The notes under the pieces were generated by a model that was not told the origin of the DNA, ran no database searches, and saw only the letters and a list, made by a program, of their open reading frames with translations. Positions 22,962-32,265 of a stretch of 64,000 nucleotides of DNA are shown here, piece after piece. The translations under genes and the position numbers were made by a program. The DNA is from Biscogniauxia marginata (taxonomy: Eukaryota; Ascomycota; Sordariomycetes; Xylariales; Xylariaceae): NCBI GenBank assembly GCA_022695795.1, contig MU404067.1, forward strand, positions 62,001-126,000, written 5' to 3'. Position 1 is the first letter of the stretch; each line of letters opens with the position of its first letter.

Positions 22962-23460
22962 ATGAACACACTCGCCATAGGTGTCGGGCTTTCGGCTTTC
23001 CCTAGTCTGACAGCCGCCTACCCTGTCCCAGCAGCTGATACTGTCGAGGCGACCTACAGCACTGCTTTTAAAGGGCGTTAAGGCTCTTATGGTCCCCATG
23101 ACTAGACTCCCGGCACTTATCTTCATAGCCATGGGTCTCCACGCCCGCAATATCTGTACAAGTACCTTAGCAACCAGTATACCTGCAATAGTAGCTCGGG
23201 TGATACCATTTGTTGTCTGGCAGAAGGTCGCGCACACTGCCGTAAACATTACTCACCCCTTACGTCCTCGGGACCATTGGCATCAACGTCAATCATAGTG
23301 CAAGGTCGACTTAGGCCTATGGAACCTATGCACTAGCTTTGAAGTGGTTGGTGAGGGGCATATATCTTCTCCGAACCAAAATAATGCCGCCGGTGACTTC
23401 TACTGCCTTGTTGGACTTGCCGTGCCCACAGTGATGAGTACTGGGTCTACTAGATGGTAA
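22962..23460 (+). pseudogene. Degraded small secreted protein gene
   Basis: The ATG at 22962 opens a clear signal peptide (MNTLAIGVGLSAFPSLTAAYP). The frame is stopped by TAA at 23079 and TAG at 23103, each one C-to-T or G-to-A step from a sense codon. The same frame then continues openly with a Cys-containing stretch (YTCNSSSGDTICCLAEG), and after a +1 shift runs NNAAGDFYCLVGLAV to a TAA at 23458. The C-x8-CC spacing and the Gly/Leu/Val-rich tail recall hydrophobins, but the full eight-Cys pattern cannot be traced, so that reading is weak. The gene lies right beside the RIP block, and its lesions fit mutation leaking out of it. It could alternatively have an unrecognised intron. Confidence 0.5.
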
Positions 23461-23474
23461 ATAACCACCTAAAA

Positions 23475-24109
23475 CTATGATGAAATTAGAGAGAGAAAAA
23501 TGCGTCCTGCACCTTATATTAACGATGCTTGTATTTCAACAAGTTAATTATGTAGATTTATTTATAAACAGAGTGAAATAGAAAGTTAGTATTTATTGGC
23601 GCAAGAGAATGGAAGTGCTCCATCTAGTGGGAATTATATAAATATATACGGTGTTCCGCGCTGTTCGCCTTGACATCGTCAGCAAGCAGCCAGTCAAAAA
23701 AGGTGACCCGGGGCAAGTACCTACATAGGTAGTTAGGTACATATACGAGGATCAGGTTGATTAGATACCTTATTTCTACTATATGATTGGCCAGTCTCGA
23801 TTCCCTACCTAATGATGTGCTGGTCATTCACAATCATGTTTAGATTTGCTAAGTAAATACCTAGGTATACTACATGTACCTCACATATATACAGGTATCT
23901 ATGTACCACTCAAGCACTCACTTCAATCTGATCTTCTCTCTCGGACAATCCAGTCACTTTTTCCACCTCATTTACATACTTCTTCGCAGTCTTGATGCCT
24001 TTTCATTTTCCTCCACATACCTACACATTACCCATCAGTAGGTGAAAATAACAATACATCACCACACCTCTGAATAATCCATCTGGCACACGGCATTAAT
24101 CGACTCAAC
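23475..24109. other. Intergenic, no gene recognised
   Basis: AT-rich at its left and CT-rich toward the right (about 23,930-24,060), which fits the promoter of the following gene. It carries several copies of short TACCTA/TAGGTA motifs around 23,712-23,740 and 23,858-23,900. Confidence 0.6.
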
Positions 24110-24958
24110 ATGGCACCTTCGAGCATTGACGGGCAGCCTACTCCTCTACGCGAGTTCCATCTCTTCCCAAAGCTTCCTATTGAGCTCCAGCTCATGGTCT
24201 GGGAGTTCTGGCGTCCGGACCAACCCAGCATCCGCCACTACTTCTTCCTCGAGGCCCTCGGAAGATCCTATGCTGCAGTAGACATGCAGACTAATCGGGC
24301 AGTCCTCATGGATGAGTCCCCTCTGGACCCGATGAAGTACAAGATCTGCTTCACGAACAAGGTTGCCACGATTGCAGATAGAGACACCATCACGTCGATC
24401 ATAAAAGGCAGCATCTCTAAGGGCATGCGGGCTTCCCCAAGTTATACCTGGGTAGATTTTGAAAAGGATGTATTTTTCGTCCATAATACTACCTACAAGT
24501 TGTCCGGCCACCTCAGATTTATCTACCGTCAGATGGGCGAAAGGTCTCCTCACGTCATTGAGAACAACCATTGGTCTATTAAGATCCAACAACTCGCTCT
24601 TTTGGTCTCCGTCGATACCGAGGATCTCGCAGACCTCGATCGCTACACGTTTTCTCACCTCAGCGCCCTCAAAACCGTGTATCTGGTGTGCAAGCCAGGT
24701 GGTTACTTTAACCCAGATTTCTTCGTGGGTAATCGCCTAGCTCGCTATGGCTTCAAAGATCTTGACTTAGTAGTAAATCAACGCTCAGCAAACGATCAAT
24801 ACTATTGGGCTCAATACAGCTGGACAACGGTTGCTCGAGAGGTCATTGCAGCGCGAAGCTTACGTGACAAGCTGAGAGAGGTTTTTGACAGGAATGGGCA
24901 AGGAGAAGTGAAAATCGAGATTGTGTGCGATCGATCTCTACTTATTCCAGAGGCATGA
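24110..24958 (+). CDS. 2EXR-domain protein, function unknown
   Basis: A single uninterrupted frame of 282 residues starts at an ATG in good context (CAACATGG) after a CT-rich leader. Residues 16-34 (FHLFPKLPIELQLMVWEFW) are the hallmark first block of the 2EXR family, a fungal F-box-related domain common in large, rapidly evolving families in filamentous ascomycetes. The rest holds the expected charged and aromatic segments but no catalytic motif, signal peptide or membrane segment. Molecular function is unknown for the family; a role in protein-protein contacts is inference. It is the first intact gene beyond the RIP block, about 1.4 kb from it, and does not show RIP-like composition. Family call is firm, function is not. 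Confidence 0.85.
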   Translation: MAPSSIDGQPTPLREFHLFPKLPIELQLMVWEFWRPDQPSIRHYFFLEALGRSYAAVDMQTNRAVLMDESPLDPMKYKICFTNKVATIADRDTITSIIKGSISKGMRASPSYTWVDFEKDVFFVHNTTYKLSGHLRFIYRQMGERSPHVIENNHWSIKIQQLALLVSVDTEDLADLDRYTFSHLSALKTVYLVCKPGGYFNPDFFVGNRLARYGFKDLDLVVNQRSANDQYYWAQYSWTTVAREVIAARSLRDKLREVFDRNGQGEVKIEIVCDRSLLIPEA

Positions 24959-26257
24959 AACCAGAAGAAGCTCGGGACATGGGAGTGGCAAGTTAGTAGC
25001 GAAGATGCCATGTTGAGATTGCCTGCGTCTTGATCGCCAGTCGTGTCTTGAGAGGTGTGGTCACTCGTGCGGTGCGGTTTGCAGAGGTTGATACGGCAAG
25101 GGGGTTAAACCTACAACCTATTCACACAGTTAGATAGCTTAACATAATTGCAACCAATGGCTAGCACCTCCATAATTATCACAGTGTTTTGATTCTTAAG
25201 ATGTAATGTAAAGGCATTTCGGGGGGAGTAACATTCGCATTCGTACTCGTTATCTCTCATGGGTATCCCAAGTAGGCTAAGATCCCAATATGTACCCAAA
25301 TACGGTACAAAGGCCGTTCTTCTCTTAAATGCATGCCACCAGCCACGATACAGAGCCACCCCACTGCCAACATACCTAATGGTTTTGATGCTAGCCTAGA
25401 AGGGCAGAGTATAGCACTGAATGACCACACCAGTCTATGTTCCTTCCGACTATCATGGCGAAACACCTCGCCAGATATCAACTATACCCACTCCTATACA
25501 TGTCTTACAATGTCTGCATCTCTTTAGTATCTCCCTCCATGGTTGCAAGCCATTTATATTTTCGTTTTGTGCGGAGAACACCAAGCCTTTTGCTAGATCC
25601 ACGCCTCTCCCTGTGTTATATCACCACCTCTATATACTCAATCATGAACGAGAAGTGACAAAGGAACAAAAGAAAATTGACATATTTGTAGCATGGTATC
25701 CCAGTTTTCCGATGGTTTAATAAATGACGACACGTGGTGGAAGACGTGCGGATATCTATGCGAAAGTATAAAATTTAGTCTCTATCGCTCCATCCCCGCG
25801 GGTTTGTAACGGTGACATGGAATTTAAATCAGAACCGGCAGGTTCCATCAGTAAAGCAACCCCCTCTCGCATCGGGTTGACAATACATTTTGCTGTCGTG
25901 GAGCGGAACGGTGGTATGTCACGAGTCCATTTGTGACCACCGAGACGCGGGGTTAGACTAAGCCTGGGCCGCGAATCTGCATCACGGTTGAGGGTATATC
26001 CAATGGTATTAGGGTGTACCCAATGGTTTCCGGGTATGTCCAATGGGTTTCGGGTATTATTATCTTGGATGGTCGCATTACTGCTCCCGGTTTTCATAAG
26101 CAAAACTCCAATGACACTCAAGGGGAGGGTAACGAGTGGCACAAAAACGAAAACTGATTTAATATATATTCCACCGAGCGTCTCTTCTCCAAAAGAATCA
26201 ATATGAGCCTAATAAAACCTGTCACAAGTCCTTTCTTCTTTGAACCGTGGATAGAAA
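24959..26257. other. Intergenic, no gene recognised
   Basis: Several short frames on both strands lack family resemblance, and the longest on the minus strand (about 25756-26142) begins only with GTG. The right end holds the promoter of the GMC gene, including the CCAAT array listed separately. Confidence 0.6.
25992..26051 (+). promoter_or_regulatory. Three 20-bp direct repeats, each with a CCAAT box, upstream of the GMC oxidase gene
   Basis: Units at 25992-26011, 26012-26031 and 26032-26051 share GGGTRTRYCCAATGG; a fourth begins at 26052 and decays. CCAAT boxes lie at 26000, 26020 and 26040, all in the same orientation, about 214-258 bp before the ATG at 26258. CCAAT is the binding site of the fungal HAP/CBC complex. 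Its use here is inferred from position and spacing. Confidence 0.5.
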
Positions 26258-28820
26258 ATGGGGTTATACAAGAGCTTCGACAATGATATAGAGGAGGTTG
26301 ATATCATCATCGCCGGAGGTACGTATAGCTTGGTATTACTATGGTCTAAGATCCGACCAGCTCCACATGACCCTCGAGGACTACATCTACATCCAACGCT
26401 GGCTAACAAGTTATTGTAGGCGGGACTGCCGCTTGTGTCATTGCCGGACGCTTAACTGAGGCAGACCCAGGCCTCTCGATCCTCGTCATCGAGGGGGGCG
26501 CTGACAACTTCAATGACCCTGACATAGTCACGCCAGCGATGTGTGCCAAACACCTTTCGCCTGATTCAAAGACGACTATGTTCTATAAGGCAGTCAGGTC
26601 ACAGTACCTCGCGGATCGTGAGTCCATCGTGCCCGCCGGAGAGGTCCTCGGTGGCGGCTCTTCCATTAACTTCATGATGTACGTGATACTCTCTTGAAAC
26701 AGCCTGGCCTACTACCTAGAGTCCGGTATAGGAGCTAGGACTTCGGCCTCCCGTGACAAATGAGGGGAAAGGAAGAGAAATTAGATAACTCGTTCAGGTG
26801 TTGCCTAACCTTTGAGATTAGGTACACCCGGGCCCAACGAGAGGACTACGACTCCTGGAAGACACCCGGCTGGACAACTGACGAGCTGTTACCGTATCTT
26901 AGGAAGGTAAATTCCCTATCTCTCGTCCGTCTCGAATATTTCCCCTCCAAGCCCCCAATCTCTCTAGTTCGTACCTAGCTATCTGTCGAACCTCCCCTTC
27001 CCGCTCCTCCCTCACCAGCACACCTAATCTCACAAAAAAAAAATTAAAAAAAAAAAAAAAGCTCCTCCAAGCTAAAACACAAAAAACAAACAGCTGGAGA
27101 CCTACGACGGGCCCGGCGACCCCGCGCTCCACGGGACCTCGGGCCCCGTGCGCGTCTCCTCGGGCACGTACCGCACCGCGTCTTTCGAGGACGACTTCCT
27201 GCGCGCCGCCGCCGCGGCCGGCTCCCGCGAGGTCGAGAACCTGCAGGACCTCGACTTCAACGACGGCTTCCAGCGCTGGCGGCGCTTCGTGTCGCCCGGG
27301 GGCCGCCGCTCGGACGCCGCGCACGCGTACGTGCACCCGCGCCTGCGCGACGGCCGGCACCCCAACCTGCACGTGCTCGTCGAGTCGCACGTCGTGCGCG
27401 TCCTTTTCGAGGATGATGATGATGATGATGATGACGGCCAAGAGGCTAGTGGTGGTGGTGGTGACGGCGGTGGTGCGGTGAGGACCAAGAGGGCCTGCGG
27501 CGTCGAGTACACGCCCAATCCCAGGTTCCAGGGGCCGGCGTCGTCGCCGCAGCCGCAGCCGCGGCCGCGGCCGAAGCGCACCGTCCGCGCGCGCAGGCTC
27601 GTCATCGTCTCGTGCGGGGCCTGCGGGTCGCCCCTGGTGCTCGAGCGCTCGGGGATCGGGGGCGCGGCGGCGCTCGCGCGGGCCGGCGTGCCGCTGGTCC
27701 AGGACCTCCCGGGCGTGGGCCACGACTACCAGGACCACCAGCTGATGCTGTACCCGTTCCGGATGTCGCTGCGGCCGCACGAGACGCTCGACGACCTGAT
27801 GTCGGGCCGGCTGTCGCTCGCGGAGGCGCGGGAGAGGCGGGACCCGCGGCTCGGGTGGAACTCGGTCGACATAGCGGGCAAGGTGAGGCCGACGGAGGAC
27901 GAGGTTGCGGGGCTGGGGGACGCGTTCGGGGAGGCCTGGGCGAGGGACTATAGGGATAAGCCGAATCGGCCCTTGGTCATCATGGCCCCGATACAGATGT
28001 ACGTATAGAATATTCATACTAACCCATGCCCCTCCCGCCCCATCGTCCTGCTATACACAGGGTCCCTAGCACAGGGACAGGGCAGGTATCGGCCAACAAG
28101 GCTACAGGGGGGGAAAGTGAATGATATTACCTCCAAGGTCTGGCTAACATTCAATTCCTTAGGTATGTCGGACCCGCCGAGTTCGGCACCGAGCCAGGCC
28201 AGTACATCACCATGGCCACCTGCACGACGTACCCGTACTCGCGGGGCCGCCTGCACATCACGGGGCCCTCGCTGGACGACCCGCTCGACTTCGACGTCGG
28301 GTACTTCGGCGACCCCGGCGCCGTCGACCTGGCCAAGCACGTCTGGGCGTACAAGAAGATGCGCGAGATCGTGCGGCGCATGCGGACCTACCGCGGCGAG
28401 GTCACGGGGTGCCACCCGCCCTTCGCGGCCTCGTCCAAGGCCGCGTGCGTGCGGCTCGATATGGACGATGACGGTCACGGCCACGACGACGATGCCCAGC
28501 ATAATAGCAATGCCGCCGTGGCCGCCGCTGCCGCTATCGAAGACATCGCGTACACGGCCGAGGACGACGGCGTGATCGCGCAGTTCCTACGCGAGAAGGT
28601 CAACACGACGTGGCACTCGCTGGGGACGGCCAAGATGGCGCCGCGCGCGGAGCTCGGCGTCGTGGACGCGGGCCTCGGCGTGTACGGGGTGCGCGGGCTC
28701 AAGGTCGCGGACATGAGCGTTGCGCCGGAGAACGTGGGCGCCAACACGAACAGCACGGCCCTCCTGATCGGCGAGAAGGCCGCGGATATCATCATCAAGG
28801 AGCTCGGGTTACAAGGGTAA
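26258..28820 (+). CDS. Alcohol-oxidase-type GMC flavoprotein (five exons)
   Basis: Joining exons 26258-26318, 26420-26678, 26822-26906, 27094-27998 and 28163-28820 gives 655 residues with no stop, close to the roughly 660 of methylotrophic alcohol oxidases. The N-terminal FAD loop reads AGGGTAACVIAGRL (about 19-32). GMC signature 1 is GEVLGGGSSINFMMYTR (94-110) and signature 2 is GACGSPLVLERSG (about 308). The catalytic pair is His588 (TTWHSLGT) and Asn631 (NVGANTNSTALLIGE). Family knowledge says such enzymes oxidise primary alcohols with O2, giving aldehyde and H2O2. The protein ends at LGLQG, without the C-terminal extension and ARF-like PTS1 of the peroxisomal enzymes. A run of seven Asp plus Gly/Pro-rich sequence is inserted near residue 245. 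Exons 4 and 5 are very GC-rich. The true substrate is not known. Confidence 0.9.
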
Positions 28821-30476
28821 GCAGGCAAGTAGGAGAGAGAAATTGAGGTCGATAGAATCGGGGGTTCTAAGCCGCCAAGTCCTAGGTGTCAGGTTCATCT
28901 TTCGTGGCTTCGCTAGATATACTTATTTATATAGCTGAGGTCCGAATGAGTAAATATGAGTACTTTTCCGGCGTTCGAACTACAAGGCCCTTACGTTTAT
29001 ATCCCTTTTCGCATCAATCACAAAAAGCAGTGTTGAACTCCTAGATTAGACGACTTGAACCAAATGCAACCTCTTACTTAGCTATATTGAAGTTTGTACG
29101 GCCAGTAAAAGATAGCAATGCTAGAAACCACGGGTATATCAAGGGTGAAATATCTTTACACCTTGTGCGAGATTTCGCGGGGTCATATCGGACAACTGTT
29201 GCGTGTGCACTGAATTATTGGACTTATGTAACTTGAAATATCAAATGTATTGTAAGTCAGTGTGCAATGTGCTATAATTAGGAAAGACAAAGAAGGTTGG
29301 AACCGTATCCAATAGGATCAAACCTCTAGGTTACCTAAGTCTAGTCTAAGCCGAGCGAACGGGTAAGGGTATGCACATATGGCAATCTAGGTATGTAAAT
29401 GGCAAGGGGGTGGCAGGGTTATAATTGCTATAGATCTTGCTTTCAATTGATTTACGATCCGGCGCTAGAGATGTTAGCAGCCTTTTCTGAAATTAGACGC
29501 ATCCTCAATACGAACCATTAGAAGTGTTTTATACTCTGTGTCACTTATACACTCTGACTTGTTTTTTTTTATGTAACGTGTATTAAGTACCAGCCTACGG
29601 ATTACATGTAGAACCAAGACGGCATACGTTTCCCAACTTAAGCACGACCCCCCGGAATTAGCGGATATTTTAGGTATTGTCTTCCGCACCGCCTTTCGGA
29701 TGGTAAACCGAACTTGTCGAGTTTCTTGTTTCCTTGTTTTCTTTTCTTTTCTTTTTTGGCATCACACGCGCGATAGGTCAGTTAGTTAGTTGTATCTGAG
29801 CCATCCACCCATACCTATGTTACCTAGGTATTTATTAGTGGCTTGTGGCTTAGAGAAAACAAATGTTCTGGGCCCCAAATCGCGTATATGCCTAGTGTAC
29901 CTAGTTAGGTAGTTATTTAAAGCCAAGAAACAGTGGTAATAATAATAACAACAACATACGATCCCACTCCAACGCTGTCTTGCGTTGTTATGTTCCTTGA
30001 TATCAGCTCCCCCCTTTCTTTCTTTCTTTCTCTCTCTCCGCCTACCGGACGATATTTTTGTTCACATACCTCACATCTCACATGTATCAATTAATTCAAG
30101 AATATGTAAAGGTAGGTAGGTAAAGCTCTGGCCAACTCACTATGAATGTACACTACGTAAGTATGTACGCTACACGCGTACGACAAGCAGCCAAGATGGC
30201 CCTGAAATCCCCGAATGTTGGTACCCCTTCTTCTAAGCTGCCTCCACATTGCAACATCCATCCATCTCGCCAATCTCTATCCCCTTTTTCTCCACCCTCG
30301 ACTTTTCCTACAACGTCCACTCTCCCTCATTTCACACTCAATTGACGTTCTTACCGCCGGTGTGATCTTTTTTCATTTTTTTTTCTTCATTTTTCTGTCT
30401 CTCTCGCTCGCGTCATTCGTTTACATCCCGGAATCCGTCCTCCTCCCCGGTATTCTTCTACTCTCATTCCCTCGTA
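28821..30476. other. Intergenic, no gene recognised
   Basis: 1.65 kb without a supported gene. It has pyrimidine-rich tracts at about 29,729-29,757, 30,008-30,040 and 30,370-30,410, and TACCTAGGTA-type motifs near 29,818, 29,898 and 30,110. The last CT-rich stretch probably belongs to the promoter/5' UTR of the next gene. Confidence 0.6.
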
Positions 30477-30929
30477 ATGTCCCCTCTCCGCCGGCTCGTC
30501 CCCGCGCTCTTCTCAGTCTCACTCGCGAGTGCTCTTCCCATCTTCATCAGCGGCAGCAGTAGTGGTAGCAGCAATGAGGTACTCGGCCCGGCCCGCTCGT
30601 GCAGCAACCACGCGTCGTACGGGGGCGGCGGCGGCTGCGCGCTGAAGCATGCGCGCGGCCCTATTGAGAACTCGTACATCAACCCGATCAACCCCGTATG
30701 GCTGGCCACCATCGTGCTGTTCGGCGTCTTCCTGGTCGTCGTCGTCATACTCGGCGTCCTGCACACGAGGTCGGTGCGCAAGGTGGACCGCCTGCTGAAG
30801 GCGCAGCAGCAGCATATCGAGCTCGACGACTTCGTCGCGCGCCCCAATAGACAGCCGGGCCCGCCGCCGCCGCCGCCGCCTCCGTTTGGTAGGGTCCAGC
30901 ATGAGCGCGGAGAGTTTGGGGGGCGATAG
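30477..30929 (+). CDS. Small type I membrane protein, function unknown
   Basis: 150 residues in one exon. Residues 1-20 form a signal peptide (MSPLRRLVPALFSVSLASAL). A Ser/Gly-rich ectodomain of about 55 residues with two Cys follows, then one strongly hydrophobic span at about 75-95 (WLATIVLFGVFLVVVVILGV) with a basic stop-transfer edge (HTRSVRKVDR), and a cytosolic tail ending in a run of eight prolines. No known domain. The layout is the same as that of two genes on the minus strand at 50638-51210 and 53474-53827. The start is the only ATG that gives the signal peptide, following a CT-rich leader. The Pro run may bind SH3 or profilin-type partners, but that is only a guess. Confidence 0.7.
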   Translation: MSPLRRLVPALFSVSLASALPIFISGSSSGSSNEVLGPARSCSNHASYGGGGGCALKHARGPIENSYINPINPVWLATIVLFGVFLVVVVILGVLHTRSVRKVDRLLKAQQQHIELDDFVARPNRQPGPPPPPPPPFGRVQHERGEFGGR

Positions 30930-32265
30930 TGCGGCTTCGCTCGTTTCGACAGAAGTCTATCTACGCAGTGTGGCTCCGGCCGTGGATGTACCGTTTGCTA
31001 GCCCAGCCGAGGAACTGTCCCGGGGTCATTGGTTAAAGCTACATCGATGACGGACATGATCGTATGCATCTTCGCAGACGTCAATGACGTACCCACTGGG
31101 TTACCTGGAGGCGTTTGAGGTATCTATGATATGTTGCGAAGAAATCGATCACGTCATGGCTATTGATTAGATTACTTGTTTGTGAGCTACATCTGTGTCT
31201 GTAATGTCTATACGCTGGATTGGTACTCTGTGTGATGGGAATATGTGCCATGGTAACTTTTCTTCACTAGCTCTCATGCCATGTATCTCTGCTAACTAGA
31301 TTTGAAGCCGCCTTAGTTGTTAATCATGTTGGGTATCTCGTCGACGCCACCCTCTCTCACGCTGCCGACAGGTGTCATGGAATATTGGACGACCTGTTGA
31401 TGATGACATCCTGCTATGTTCTGTTTTGTTTAATGTGTACTACTGCAACCCCCCGGACTGACCTTCTGGAGGATCGTGGATAGGTAGGTAAGATAGTTGT
31501 CTATCTGTAATTTGCATCATACTGACCTACTGTAGGAATCACACATCATATTCGAACGTATGGCAGGTGGTAGTCATGTGGCATAGAAGCAGACGTTGGA
31601 CGGATTGATGCATATTGAGGGCGTAGAGATATGCACAGATCTATCTCATCCTCTCCCTGCAGTCCAATGGTTTTTTAGAGAGGCGGTTTCATAACCATCC
31701 GTGGGAGTGCATATATTCCATCCATAGGGATCCGTATAGAGACCATCACGTACTATAAGATGGGTTTAAAGAGAGCATGATGCATCGGACACGGCGTTTT
31801 GCGCTGGTCTAGGAGGGCAAGCTAAGGTGTACTGGATGCTTAATACATGTTTGGGCGAACAAGAACGCCGATTGTTTCGTCGCTACTCGATTGGCCCATC
31901 AAAACAACAGAGTCGTGAGGCCTCGTGCATTTAAAAAGCATATGAGAATACACCGGCACTGGCTCATTTTCGAGAGTATCACCTACCGCATACCTATCCA
32001 AGATGCGGGCTCCTCCTACATGTGCACACAGGGCGCCGCAAACTGTGTCGTTGTCGTCATTCCACTTCAAGCATCAGACATTCGCTCCTGAATTTCTTCT
32101 AACCTATATAAGATAAATCTTCTAATGGGAGATAGGATTATTCCGTGATGCTTTATTTATTTATTTTTAATTTTTTTTTTTTTTGCGCGCGACGCTACCT
32201 AGATCCCGTCTCGAGTCTCCGAGCGACAGACAGCGTTACGCAGAATAGTACATTCCTCAAGTTCC
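30930..32265. other. Intergenic, no gene recognised
   Basis: 1.3 kb between a plus-strand and a minus-strand gene (convergent), so it should hold both 3' ends. No frame with family resemblance on either strand. Confidence 0.6.

Noticed and set aside
26899..28017. 372-codon minus frame opposite the GMC gene
   Set aside because: It is antisense to exon 4, Arg/Pro-rich from high GC content, and the sense strand has clear GMC motifs.
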